DNA from: Verrucomicrobiaceae bacterium
GTDB lineage: Bacteria; Verrucomicrobiota; Verrucomicrobiia; Chthoniobacterales; Terrimicrobiaceae
Length of the DNA stretch: 37,266 bases
Reading direction: 5' to 3'
Assembly (NCBI GenBank): GCA_007280915.1
Contig: QYQL01000087.1
Span: 1-37,266 of the forward strand
A model generated the notes under the pieces. That model was not told the origin of the DNA. It did no database searches and saw only the letters and a program-made list of their open reading frames with translations. The position numbers were made by a program, and so were the translations under genes. Shown here in pieces: positions 26,110-36,000 of this stretch. Position 1 is the first letter of the stretch. Every line of letters starts with the position of its first letter.

Positions 26110-27516
26110 TTATTGTGTTTTGGCCGTGAGATACCTGTGCATGCCCTCGACAGCGCTCCGGGCATCGCGCACGGCATGCACGACAAGCGAGGGACCGCGC
26201 ACGGAATCTCCGCCGGAGAAAACCCCCGGCACGCTGGTCATCTGGTTTTCGTCTACCACCATGCCGCCCCACTTGTTGCACTGGATCCGTCCCAGATCAC
26301 TCTCCGGCGGGAATGGGACGGGATCGAATCCATAGGCGCCGATAACGATGTCCGCAGGCACGGTGAATTCGGAACCCGGGACCGGCGCTGGCTTGCGGCG
26401 CCCTCCGGCATCCGGCGCTCCGAGTTCCATGCGGACGCAGCGGATACGCGCAATTTCGCCGCGTTCATCCGGTTCGATCGCGGTCGGATTGGTGAGGAAT
26501 TGGAAGCGGGCCCCCTCTTCGAGAGCGTTGGAATATTCTTTCCGGCTGCCCGGCATGTTGGCGAGATCGCGCCGGTAGAGGCAGACCGCCTCGCTCGCCC
26601 CGCAGCGCAGCGCTGTGCGCAGGCAGTCCATCGCCGTGTCGCCGCCGCCGAGCACCGCGACGCGTTTGTCCTTCACATCGATTGGAGGGATGTCGAGCAC
26701 CGGGAAATCCACATTCTTCTGGATCAGGAATGGCAGCGCGGGCAACACGCCCGGAAGATTCTCCCCCGGGATGCCGAGCGGTTTGGCCTGCTGGGCGCCG
26801 ACCGCAAGGAACACCGCCGAAAAATCCCGCAGCAGCTCCGCGAGCGAGAGATCCTTCCCCAGCGTCACGCCGAGGCGGAATGTGACGCCGCGATCCTTCA
26901 GCATCGCAATGCGCCGCCCCACGATCGTTTTTTCCAGCTTGAACGAGGGGATGCCGTTGACCAGGAGTCCACCGGGCAGGGGCTGCGATTCAAAAACCGT
27001 CACCTCGTATCCGAGTGCGCACAACTGGTCGGCCGCGGCGATGCCGGCGGGCCCGGAGCCGATGACTGCGGTCTTCAGGCCGTTGTGCGGTGCCTGTGCG
27101 GTCTCGACGGCATTTTGCCGGAACGCATATTCATTGATGAAGCGCTCGATCGCGCCGATCGAAACCGGTTCGGTTTTCCCGTTCAGGATGCATGAACCTT
27201 CGCACAGGCGCTCCTGCGGGCAGACGCGCGAGCAGATCTCCGGCATGTTGCTGGTCGATCGGGAGATTGCCGCCGCTTCGAGAAATCGGCCTTCCGCCGT
27301 GAGGGCGAGCCATTCCGGAATCCGGTTGTGAAGCGGGCAGCCGTCAACGCAGGTCGGATACGGGCAGGAAATGCAGCGGCTCGCCTGCTCTCGCGCGGTC
27401 TCCTCATCGTAGTGGGAATAGATTTCGAGCATGTCCGCGACACGCTCCGCAGCGGCCCGCTTCGGCGGTTCCGCCCGGTCGATGATTTCCCAGGCATGGG
27501 TGGAGTCCGGTTGCAT
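26110..27516 (-). CDS. gltD: GltD-like NADPH-dependent glutamate synthase small subunit / oxidoreductase
   Basis: A 468-residue cytoplasmic flavoprotein. Two Cys clusters (C48, C51, C56, C60 and C95, C99, C105, C109) bind [4Fe-4S] centres; VIGSGPAGIAAA (151-162) is the FAD-binding motif, VAVLGGGDTAMDC (about 286-298) the NADPH-binding motif, and GVFSGGDSVRGPS the C-terminal FAD motif. Length and motifs match the beta subunit of glutamate synthase, which passes electrons from NADPH to the large subunit. No gltB is next to it, so it may act with a distant large subunit or as a stand-alone GltD-like electron-transfer protein. It is the only clearly cytoplasmic metabolic gene among secreted enzymes. 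No Shine-Dalgarno precedes the ATG. Confidence 0.93.
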   Translation of the reverse strand: MQPDSTHAWEIIDRAEPPKRAAAERVADMLEIYSHYDEETAREQASRCISCPYPTCVDGCPLHNRIPEWLALTAEGRFLEAAAISRSTSNMPEICSRVCPQERLCEGSCILNGKTEPVSIGAIERFINEYAFRQNAVETAQAPHNGLKTAVIGSGPAGIAAADQLCALGYEVTVFESQPLPGGLLVNGIPSFKLEKTIVGRRIAMLKDRGVTFRLGVTLGKDLSLAELLRDFSAVFLAVGAQQAKPLGIPGENLPGVLPALPFLIQKNVDFPVLDIPPIDVKDKRVAVLGGGDTAMDCLRTALRCGASEAVCLYRRDLANMPGSRKEYSNALEEGARFQFLTNPTAIEPDERGEIARIRCVRMELGAPDAGGRRKPAPVPGSEFTVPADIVIGAYGFDPVPFPPESDLGRIQCNKWGGMVVDENQMTSVPGVFSGGDSVRGPSLVVHAVRDARSAVEGMHRYLTAKTQ

Positions 27517-27594
27517 GATGTGGGGGCATCACGCGGTCACTTCCGCCATGGGCGCGGATCGTTGGCAGTCAGTGCCCGCTTTTGATGTCAGGAA

Positions 27595-27623
27595 ATTCTA
27601 ACCCAGTTTGGAGACGAACTAAA
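27595..27623 (-). promoter_or_regulatory. Putative promoter of gltD
   Basis: On the minus strand, TTTAGT (27618-27623) and TAGAAT (27595-27600, 5 of 6 to consensus) are 17 bp apart. They lie in the 121-bp gap between the sulfatase stop and the gltD start, giving a leader of about 70 nt. It suggests gltD is transcribed separately from the upstream genes. Confidence 0.4.
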
Positions 27624-27637
27624 GCAAAACAAGCCGC

Positions 27638-29230
27638 CTATTCGTCCGCCTGCGGTTTTCCCTTTCCCTTTTTTTCGGGTGGATAGGGTTTGACGTGGGC
27701 GCGTTCCGCCCAAGCTTCCCATTTGGCTTCGAGTTCCTTTGCCTTTTCGGGATCCTGAGCGGCGAGGTCGTGGAGTTCCGGTCGGTCGGTCTTCACGTTG
27801 TAGAGTTCCCATGCACCGTCGCGTCCGCGCCGGACCAGTTTCCAGTCACCGGAGCGCACCGCCGCGTTGCCCTCGTGCTCCCAGAAAAGCGCATCCCGCT
27901 CGATGGCCTTGTCCGCGAACGCGGGCACGAGACTTTTGCCCTCCATCGGGAGGATGGGATTGCCTTTGAATTCCGAAGGATATTTTGTTCCGGACACATC
28001 CATGCAGGTGGCCATGATGTCAATGAGATGACCGGGCTGTGTGCGGAGCTCGCCCTTCGAGGTTATGCCCTTCGGCCAGTGGACGATGAGAGGGGTCGAG
28101 ATGCCTCCCTCATGGTTGAAATGCTTGTAGAGCCGGAACGGCGTGTTCTCGAGGTTCGCCCAGGACTCGCCGCAGGAGACTTTCGACTCCGCGGAACCGA
28201 TCGTGCCGCCCACCGTTTTTCCATCAGGCCCGCCTTCGGCATTCCCCCCGTTGTCGCTCATGAAAAAGATGAGCGTGTTGTCCAGAATCCCTTTTTTCCG
28301 CAGGTCCTCGACGAGTCGGCCCACCGCCTGATCCATCCGGTCCACCATCGCGGCATAGACCGACATGATCTGGTCGAAGCGGTCTTGTTCCTCCGGGGTC
28401 AGGCTTTCCCATGCCTTGATCGTTTCGGTGCGGGGCGAGAGGGCGCTGTCCGTGATGCCGAGCGCGGCCTGCTTGGCATGGCGCTGATCGCGGAGCTTGT
28501 CCCAGCCCTCCTTGTATTTCCCGCGGTATTTCGCGATGTCCTCCGGCGGGGCCATCAGTGGAAAATGCGGCGCGTTGAATGCCAGGTAGAGGAAGAACGG
28601 TTTGTCCTTCGGGCCTTCGCTGATGAACTTGATGGCATTGTCCATGAAGGCGTCCGTCGTATAAAAATTGTCGCCCGGCGGCGGGAGCATGGTGTTGTCC
28701 GAGGTGAGGGTCTCCGGGTGAAAATAATTTGCGGCGCCGGCGATGATGCCGAAGTAGCGGTCGAACCCGCGCTGGAGCGGCCAGTTGAATTTCCGATCCT
28801 CCGGCGTGTCCGCATGCTGGAATTTAGTGACGTGCCACTTGCCGATTCCGTAGGTCGAGTAGCCGCCCGCCTTGAGGGCTTCGGCGAGAGTCACGCACTG
28901 GTTGTTCAGGTCGCCGCGATAGGCATCCAGACCCGAGTCACGGGTCATGTGCCCCATTCCGGCCTGGTGCGAATAGAGGCCGGTGAGCAGCGAGGCGCGC
29001 GTGGGGCAGCAGCGGCCGGTATTGTAGAACTGCGTGAAGCGCAGGCCGTCGGCGGCCAGTTTGTCGAGGTTCGGCGTCTTGATTTCCGAACCGTAGCAAC
29101 CGAGATCGGAGAACCCCATGTCATCCACAAGGATGACAACGATGTTTGGTTTATCAGGGGCTACCGGGGCGGCTGAAGCCACGCCGGAGAGAAGCGTGAT
29201 GAGACAGACGGTGATCAGGTTGTTTTTCAT
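27638..29230 (-). CDS. Secreted arylsulfatase (type I)
   Basis: A 530-residue sulfatase with a signal peptide (MKNNLITVCLITLLSGVASA). It has NIVVILVDDMGFSDLGCYG with the metal-binding Asp pair (D36, D37), the formylglycine motif CCPTRASLLTG (C74), GKWHV, and FFMSDNGGNAEGG as the second metal site. This is the arylsulfatase A-like subgroup common in planctomycete and verrucomicrobial genomes. The C-terminus is a Lys-rich tail (EKKGKGKPQADE). The ATG at 29230 is preferred for its signal peptide; no clear Shine-Dalgarno is present. It lies 13 bp after the duplicated unknown genes, so it is likely cotranscribed with them. Maturation would need an enzyme encoded elsewhere. Confidence 0.94.
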   Translation of the reverse strand: MKNNLITVCLITLLSGVASAAPVAPDKPNIVVILVDDMGFSDLGCYGSEIKTPNLDKLAADGLRFTQFYNTGRCCPTRASLLTGLYSHQAGMGHMTRDSGLDAYRGDLNNQCVTLAEALKAGGYSTYGIGKWHVTKFQHADTPEDRKFNWPLQRGFDRYFGIIAGAANYFHPETLTSDNTMLPPPGDNFYTTDAFMDNAIKFISEGPKDKPFFLYLAFNAPHFPLMAPPEDIAKYRGKYKEGWDKLRDQRHAKQAALGITDSALSPRTETIKAWESLTPEEQDRFDQIMSVYAAMVDRMDQAVGRLVEDLRKKGILDNTLIFFMSDNGGNAEGGPDGKTVGGTIGSAESKVSCGESWANLENTPFRLYKHFNHEGGISTPLIVHWPKGITSKGELRTQPGHLIDIMATCMDVSGTKYPSEFKGNPILPMEGKSLVPAFADKAIERDALFWEHEGNAAVRSGDWKLVRRGRDGAWELYNVKTDRPELHDLAAQDPEKAKELEAKWEAWAERAHVKPYPPEKKGKGKPQADE

Positions 29231-29243
29231 GTGGGTTGGAAAA

Positions 29244-30185
29244 TCAGGAGTGCGCGGTTTGGAGGAGGCGGGCCATGGATCGGCGAACGGTTTCCAGATC
29301 CCCCACGATGACAAACATCCGGAAGGAAAACCTTCCGGTGCCGATTTTCGGCTTTTCTGTGGTTCGGAAAACGCAGTTCCACTTCACCACTTTTTGAGGG
29401 ACAAACCGGCCGCGTCCATAGGTTGGTCCAGTCGTATGGGGCAGCCTCTGGGCCGGGGCGTAAATCCCCATCGCGTGTGAGCCGTCCGGCGTCGCGAAGA
29501 CGATCGGCAGGGGTTGCTCCCCAGGGCTGTCATCCAGCGGGGCCAATTTCTTCGTTGCGGGGTTGAAGGTGTAAAAATTCTGGAACTCCTCCGGCATATA
29601 TCCAGTCAGCGCCTCGAAGACTGCCTGCGTGTGGCGTTCGCCCAGCGGCAGAGTGAAGGTGACATCGTAGGAGATCACGTTCGGCATGTCTTTGTAGCCG
29701 ATCTTCACGCGTTTGGAGAGTTCGTGATTGGAAAGGACCGTCGCGTTTTTCGCCGGATTGGCCCCGGATTTCATCCCGGGTTCCAGCCAGAAAGCCATCT
29801 TCGAGGATGTCGTCAGCTCGTTCCCGGAGGCGCGGATTTCCAGTAGTTCGCTTGAGGACGTGTCGCCGGCGCCGTCCCTGACCGAGCCTGCCTCGGTGGG
29901 GTTGAATGTTTCGGCGGTGATCGGAGTTTCGCAGTCGAGATTCGATGCGGACTGGAGCTGGCGGCCGTGGTCGGCCGAATCGATGAATTCCTTCCCGTTC
30001 CATGTCAGTGAATCGATCGCACCGGCGAGACGCCCGGTTGTCTTGATCACGATCTCCGAAGGTCCGGCCGGAGCCGAAATCGTGGTATTTCCGTCGGAAT
30101 TTGCAGCGCTGGCCGTATGAAAAAGCGGGATGATGAGCGCGCAAATCAGCGAGGTGGGGAGGAGGCGGGAGATGTGAGGGTGCAT
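29244..30185 (-). CDS. Secreted protein of unknown function, tandem paralogue A
   Basis: A 313-residue secreted protein (signal MHPHISRLLPTSLICALIIPLFHTASA). It shares most of its sequence with the next gene upstream, including SLTWNGKEFIDSADHGRQLQ, NPTEAGS, ELTTSSKMAFWLEPG, KIGYKDMPNVISYDVTFTLP, ALTGYMP, PTYGRGRF and KVVKWNCVFRT. The strand-rich pattern and the opening AGAIDSLTWNGKEF resemble galactose-mutarotase-like beta-sandwich domains, but no family is recognised. Conserved His, Arg, Tyr and Trp residues could form a sugar site. Its start is only 7 bp from the stop of its paralogue, and it precedes a sulfatase by 13 bp, so a role in sulfated glycan processing is inferred. Confidence 0.72.
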   Translation of the reverse strand: MHPHISRLLPTSLICALIIPLFHTASAANSDGNTTISAPAGPSEIVIKTTGRLAGAIDSLTWNGKEFIDSADHGRQLQSASNLDCETPITAETFNPTEAGSVRDGAGDTSSSELLEIRASGNELTTSSKMAFWLEPGMKSGANPAKNATVLSNHELSKRVKIGYKDMPNVISYDVTFTLPLGERHTQAVFEALTGYMPEEFQNFYTFNPATKKLAPLDDSPGEQPLPIVFATPDGSHAMGIYAPAQRLPHTTGPTYGRGRFVPQKVVKWNCVFRTTEKPKIGTGRFSFRMFVIVGDLETVRRSMARLLQTAHS

Positions 30186-30192
30186 GGAAAAA

Positions 30193-31128
30193 TCACTGGT
30201 CCTGGAACTCGCTGTGGAGTGCGGACATGGAACTGAGCACGGTCTCGAGATCGCCGACGACCACGAACATGCGAAAGGTGTGCTCGCCGGGCCCGATGCC
30301 GCTGTCGTTGTCCGTGCGGAATACACAGTTCCATTTCACCACTTTGGCCTCCGCAAACCGGAAGCGTCCGTAAGTCGGCCCGGTGGTGTCCGGAGCTGGC
30401 TGGGGCGGTGCAAAGATCCCCATGGCATGGGTGCCGTCCGGCACGCTGAGGACGACCGGGTTTGGACCCTCGCCCGGCCCATCGGACAGAGGTTCCAGCG
30501 TTCCCGACTTCGGATTGAACTGCAGGAACTGTTCGAATTCCGGCGGCATATACCCGGTGAGGGCCTCGAAAACCGCATTGGTATGGTGTTCGCCCGGCGG
30601 GAGCGTGAAGGTGACATCGTAAGAAATGACATTCGGCATGTCCTTGTAGCCGATCTTCACATTCTTCTTGAGTCCGTGATCGGAAAGGACCGTCGTGTTC
30701 TTCGCGAGGTTGGCTCCGGATTTCAGTCCGGGTGCGAGCCAGAAGGCCATCTTGCTCGAAGTCGTCAGCTCGTTCCCGGCAGCACGGATTTCGAGCAGCT
30801 CGCTCGAGGATTTGTTGCCGGCGCCATCCATGCGCGATCCTGCCTCTGTGGGGTTGAAGGTTTCGGCAGTAATCGGAGTTCCGCAATTGAGGTTGGATGC
30901 AGACTGGAGCTGTCGCCCGTGGTCGGCTGAATCGATAAACTCCTTTCCGTTCCATGTCAGCGAATCAATCGCGCCAGCCAGTCTTTCCGTCGTCTTGATC
31001 ATGATCTCCGAGGGGCCGGCTGTGGCGCGGATCGTGGTATTGCCGTCGGAATTTGCCGCAATTGCTGAAGCAAAAGCCGGAATGGTGAGCGCCGCAACGG
31101 CGCAGGCGCGGGGGATAAAAAACTTCAC
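30193..31128 (-). CDS. Secreted protein of unknown function, tandem paralogue B
   Basis: About 311 residues, a close paralogue of the downstream gene (roughly 70 percent identical by eye over the mature part, with strong similarity also at DNA level). The signal peptide is MKFFIPRACAVAALTIPAFASA if translation begins at the GTG at 31128, which aligns best with the paralogue. An ATG at 31179 would add a less typical extension and remains possible. Differences cluster in surface-like segments (for example MPPEFEQFLQFNPKSG against MPEEFQNFYTFNPATK), while the core motifs are fixed, as expected after duplication with retained fold. Function is unknown; it lies between a PEP-CTERM protease and its paralogue. 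Confidence 0.7.
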   Translation of the reverse strand: MKFFIPRACAVAALTIPAFASAIAANSDGNTTIRATAGPSEIMIKTTERLAGAIDSLTWNGKEFIDSADHGRQLQSASNLNCGTPITAETFNPTEAGSRMDGAGNKSSSELLEIRAAGNELTTSSKMAFWLAPGLKSGANLAKNTTVLSDHGLKKNVKIGYKDMPNVISYDVTFTLPPGEHHTNAVFEALTGYMPPEFEQFLQFNPKSGTLEPLSDGPGEGPNPVVLSVPDGTHAMGIFAPPQPAPDTTGPTYGRFRFAEAKVVKWNCVFRTDNDSGIGPGEHTFRMFVVVGDLETVLSSMSALHSEFQDQ

Positions 31129-31214
31129 GGAGATTACGATATCATTCCGAAGCACCCGGTCAACGGCCTGATTCGCCATCCTTGCGCGACCTTGCAAGGA
31201 GCACAGCCGTTGCT

Positions 31215-32966
31215 TCAGGGCGGGCGCCGGGGAATCCGTGCGGCCTTCAGCGTCACCGCTACTGCGAACAGCAGAACGAGGGCGAAGGTTGATGGCTCCG
31301 GGACCGTTTGAGATTGCCAGGCGAGGCCGTAGGATTCTCCGGTGGTCGTCCCGTAAACAAGTCCGTTGAACGTGATCCGGATGCCGTAACTTCCCGTCGG
31401 AAGGTTGATGCGGAGGAATTCGGTGTTGTTATAGACCGACCGCGAGTCGGCGAGCATTGTCAGGAACTGGCCGTTGAGGACCTGCCAGACCTCGAGGTTC
31501 AGATCGGCGAAGCTCAAATCCTCTCCGATGGATGTCTGGCTGTCGAACGACCTTCCCGCAAACCAGTTCAGGGAAACTGTCAGTTCCACCGGCGTGTTAA
31601 ACGGGTTATCGAAAGTGTAGTCGTTTGCCCCGCCCAGCTGGAGGTTAGCAAAATCCCAGCCAGAAACGGAGATGGCGCCCCCGGTGGTTCCGGCGACATC
31701 ACGTGTCCCGGCGAGCAGGTAAATGCCGGCCGTGCGATCCAGATTGAGTGCACCCGCGCCCGTCCGGTCATCCAGCGACCGGCTTGTTTCAACGACCCCA
31801 TGGGCATTTGTCGCCTGCCCGTTGTCCCAGCCCTCGGTCCTGGTTGCTCCGGCCATCAGAACTGATTTGATCACCCGGGTGTCGGTGGCTGCAGGAACAT
31901 CGTTGAGATTGTTAAAGAGATCGTTGGCGGCCACATCCTTCAGCAGAGCGATCCCGCCGGACACCATGGGCGCGGCGAAGCTCGTCCCGCTCTGGTTCAA
32001 AAAATACAAATCGGTTGGAGCCGGGTCCTGCACGAACCCGGCGATCACGGGGTCCGTCGAGGCGCCGAGCGATCCCGTCGGACCAAGGTAGGCGGCCAGC
32101 ACGAAATTTTCTCCCGGGGCGGAGATGTCCACCGCCGACCGCACGCCGGTGATGGTCTGTCCGGTTTTCGGATTATAAAAATCCACGGCTCCGCTTGAAC
32201 TGAACTCCGAGGGGGTGAGGAACGAGGCTCCTCCGAGTGAGCCGACCGTGATGCCGTTATAGACCGATCCGGGAGCGGACACGGGAGACCCCGCATCGTT
32301 GCCGGCCGACGCCACGAATGCGACGGTGGAGTTTTGACGGGCGAGCCCGTCGATGGCGAGTGACTCGGGGAGCTCCGCTGCGGGGTCGGATCCGCCCCAG
32401 CTGCTGTTGATCGCGTCCGGCTTGATCCCTCCGATTCCCTCGAAAAAGCTTTGGTAGACCGAAACCGTCGAGTTCACGGTGGTGGAGAAGGAACCGGTCT
32501 GTGTCGGGGAGAATTCGGTTGCGATCCCGCCGGACCATATTTGGGCAAGAGGCGCCATGCCGAGCCCGATGTAGGTGAGTTGACCGCCGCCGATTCCTGC
32601 CACATATCCCGTCCCTGCCAGCACCTGCCCGACCATGGTTGCATGAAAGTCCGCCTCCGAAAGCGCGCCGGTTCCCGAAAGGGTCAGGGCGACCGCGGGC
32701 GGTGCGCCATCCGGCCGGAGGAACGCCTCATGGCCGTCCCATACCAGTCCGGCCTCGACGTTCGCGATCACTCGGCCATACCCGAAATATCCCGCGTTGA
32801 AAAACGTGTCCCACCCCACGACCGAATTCACAAACGTGAGCGACTGGAATGAGCCGTTCTCATAGACCCCGGTATAAATATCGGGAGCAGCCTCCACTGC
32901 GGGAGAACCGGCCCGGGCGGTTGCCAGGAGAAACAGGCCTGCGGCTGCACTAATCCACGGTTTCAT
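31215..32966 (-). CDS. PEP-CTERM-anchored S8 subtilisin-like peptidase with atypical acidic residue
   Basis: A 583-residue secreted serine peptidase of the S8 family. The signal is MKPWISAAAGLFLLATARA. The serine motif is intact (NQSGTSFAAPMVSGG, S329), as are the histidine region (ADFHATMVGQ, H108) and oxyanion Asn (VASAGNDAGS, N223). The usual catalytic Asp motif is replaced by ANVEAGLVWDGHE, where E71 stands at the Asp position. The C-terminus ends VPEPSTFALVLLFAVAV, a transmembrane helix and a basic RIPRRPP tail, i.e. a PEP-CTERM sorting signal needing an exosortase encoded elsewhere. It may process secreted enzymes or matrix proteins. An upstream TTG at 32978 exists; the ATG at 32966 is preferred. 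The gene is flanked by a GH106 and the duplicated unknowns. Confidence 0.85.
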   Translation of the reverse strand: MKPWISAAAGLFLLATARAGSPAVEAAPDIYTGVYENGSFQSLTFVNSVVGWDTFFNAGYFGYGRVIANVEAGLVWDGHEAFLRPDGAPPAVALTLSGTGALSEADFHATMVGQVLAGTGYVAGIGGGQLTYIGLGMAPLAQIWSGGIATEFSPTQTGSFSTTVNSTVSVYQSFFEGIGGIKPDAINSSWGGSDPAAELPESLAIDGLARQNSTVAFVASAGNDAGSPVSAPGSVYNGITVGSLGGASFLTPSEFSSSGAVDFYNPKTGQTITGVRSAVDISAPGENFVLAAYLGPTGSLGASTDPVIAGFVQDPAPTDLYFLNQSGTSFAAPMVSGGIALLKDVAANDLFNNLNDVPAATDTRVIKSVLMAGATRTEGWDNGQATNAHGVVETSRSLDDRTGAGALNLDRTAGIYLLAGTRDVAGTTGGAISVSGWDFANLQLGGANDYTFDNPFNTPVELTVSLNWFAGRSFDSQTSIGEDLSFADLNLEVWQVLNGQFLTMLADSRSVYNNTEFLRINLPTGSYGIRITFNGLVYGTTTGESYGLAWQSQTVPEPSTFALVLLFAVAVTLKAARIPRRPP

Positions 32967-33043
32967 GAGCTGGGTCAAAATCAGGGGAAAGCATTCCCGA
33001 AGTTCGGAATATTTCCAGCAAAAGATCAGCGAACGAGACGCGC

Positions 33044-36000
33044 TTACTCTCCAGACAATCGTGTCCGGATGGTCACCGGGCCGATGAGACCCGACGGGAG
33101 AAGCGGATCGTCTTTTTTCCAGGTGTTATACGTTGCAAAGGTGATCCGTCCAGATGTGCGGGGGGTGTTCTTTAGAAGCCAGTCCGGCAGCGATTTCAAG
33201 GCTCCCTTGGCGTCCCGCTCGTAATCGGCCGGCAACTGCTCGTCTCCGATCAGGCGGTTTGGCCAGAGGTTGACCACTTCGATTTCCAAGGCATTGTCCT
33301 TCTGCTTCACGTCCTTCGTGATTTCTAGCGACCACGGCGCGCACCAGACGGCACCGAGATCGCGGCCGTTCAGCTTGACGGATGCGAGGTTCTGAACTTT
33401 TCCAAGATCCAGAAAAATCCGCTGCCCTGAGCCCGCAGCCGGGCAGTCGAACGATTTCCGATACGTTGCCGGACCGCTGTAGTATTTGATTCCGGGCTCC
33501 GGGCGTGAGGTCCAATCCTGAAGGCTGTCAAAGGTCACCGGATCCGGAGGTCCGCCGAGTTTCGGGTCGAACGCGACCTTCCATGGACCGGTGATTTCCT
33601 GGACGGTTTTTGATTCCGGAAAGTTCATCCCATGTTTTCCTGCAACGCCCGCCGGCTTGCGGAAAACGACGAAGTAGCTTTCGCGGGGTTCAAAATGCAG
33701 CGGCGCTTTTGTAGATCCGTCTTCGTTCTGGAAATCCGGCAGCTCGCGCATCTCCCCGGTCAGGGGATTCCACAATTCCGGTTGTTTGCCGGCGGTGCGG
33801 AATTTGCAATCCACGGCCTGTGCGTCCGTGGACTGGTTCGAGACGAAATAGATGTCCCCGCCTTCGTCCAGCTGCCGGTGGATGTAGATCAACGGTGTGT
33901 TGGGCGGCGTGGTCAGGTCGGGTTTGATTCCGAGTTCGGCGAGAACCTTTTTGAGTTCCCGTCCCCAGATGACACGTCCCTGGCCGAACGCGTGTTCACC
34001 CGCCGGGCCGGGATCTCCGGAGCCCCAGATTTCATCGGATAGTTTGCGGATTTCGTCATTGGCTTCCGGAAAACCCACCAGGCCATTTGCGCGGGACGGT
34101 TTGGGGCCGATGACCGTCGCCCCGGCCTCGACGAGCGAGCGGATTTTGCGCAGAAGTTCGGGAGTCATCGTGTCGCCCTCCGGCAGGACCAGCACGCGGT
34201 AGCTCATGCCGTCCGGCAGCACGAGGCGTCCATCTTTGACGGCAAGCCTCGTGAGGATGACGTTCGGGTCGCAGACATCGTAGTCGTAACCTTTCGGCAT
34301 CTTCATCAGTCCCTCGGGTGCGATGCTTTTCGACGGGGAATTTTCGCCGCACGAATACAGGACATCTGCCATGAATTTCCCCTGGGCCAGCAAATGTTGG
34401 CAGCGCGCCAGATAGGTCGTCCAGCCTCCCGCCCTGCTCCACCAGGTGTTTCCCCGATCAAAGTGCTGCCCGCACGGTCCGATCGTCATGCCCGGTGCGA
34501 CATTTTCCCACGGTTGGAGCGCGCTTACGTGCATGACGATCCGGTTGATCCCGCCGCACAGCATGAAGTCGCCGCGCGACTTGAGATCCCAGGGTGACTT
34601 CGACCAGTTGCCTCCGTCCGGAAGATTGAGGTTCGATGTGAACGATTCGCACTGCACGATTTTCTTGCCATACACATGCGCCGGAGAGGCTCCGAGCTTC
34701 GTCCAGAACGGGCTTGGCACGTTTTCTCCCATCCAGATTTCCGCCATGGGAACATCGGCGATGCCGCCGACAGTGACCGAGTCGAACTGCTCCTGATGAT
34801 ACGGCTCGATCGTGAATTGCTTGCCGCTCTGGTGGCAGAGGTCGCGCAGGTGTCCGAAATAGTTGTCCGCGATCAACCCGCTGATCACGTGCCGCAGGTC
34901 CCACAGGAAGCGCTCCGACTGGTCGAGGTTCTCGACGACACGTCCTGTCATCGCGGGCAGCCAGGTGGTCAGGTCATACCCGCGTCGGTCCTTGAATTGA
35001 GCGGGAAAATTGTTCGACCAGTTCTGTGCGCCCATTTCGTAGCTGTCGCTGTGGACGTATTGGACATGCTCATCGATCTCCTTGTCGTCCCAGAACGGCT
35101 GAAGCGAATTCTTCCAACTCACATCCACCGCCTCCTTGCTGAACTTGTCGCCTTCGAGTCCCGCGCCGCCCGCGGCGGGGGTGGTTCCTGTAATCTGGCC
35201 TGTCAGGGTGTATCCGAATCGGAGGACCGTCCAGTCGCCGGGAGGAGCGTTCCAATCCAAAGTTCCGTCCGGCTTGAGGCGGCTTGTGAGATCGATGATC
35301 TTCCCGCGCGGGATCACGCAGTCCGCGGGTGCCGTGGCGTCTGCCGCCGGCGGTTGCGGCCTGTCGATCCCGATCCAGTCGAAAACCGCCATGCCGGTCC
35401 AGTCCTCAATCCGGTAGCCGGGCAGCAGCCGGGCTTCTGTCAATTGGATCGGCGCAGCCCCGCCCTTCACGGCGAAATCGATTTTCCAGAACCGGGCGGG
35501 CGCGGCCTCGAACGGAGCGGAAACCGGCATCTCGTTCCTGACTTCAAAATCCCGCACCTTCCGCCAGTCCATTCCGTCGTCCGAGGAAAAGAGCGTCCCT
35601 CCCTGCACGGCCGCCCCGCCGCGCTTGAAGCGCAGTTCGAGCGTGTGGCCGGGAAATGGTTTTGCGAACTCGAACCGCAGGGATGCCGGCCGGCCATTCA
35701 ATCCGGCCACGGTCGTCTCGTCGTGGTCGATCAGCGCTGCCACCTTGCATTCCGGATCGCTGGCGGTGACGGAAGCGGCGTCCGGATTTTCTTTTTCGGC
35801 CTCCGGCGTGGGAAATGCCAGCACGGCGATGTCGCGGTAGAAATCGAGTTTTTTCGCGGGCTCGAAAAATTCCGGTTTGTATTCCGTGATGGAGGGCGGT
35901 GCGGGCAATGCCTCCGCGACATGCCTTCCTCCCTGGATGCGCGTTTCGCTCCAGGTCAGTTTCTTCATCGCGAGATCCGGCGTGATCCATGGTCCGCCGC

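Noticed and set aside
27695..29176. A 493-codon open frame opposite another sulfatase
   Set aside because: The same antisense pattern in GC-rich DNA; the minus-strand frame has all sulfatase motifs.
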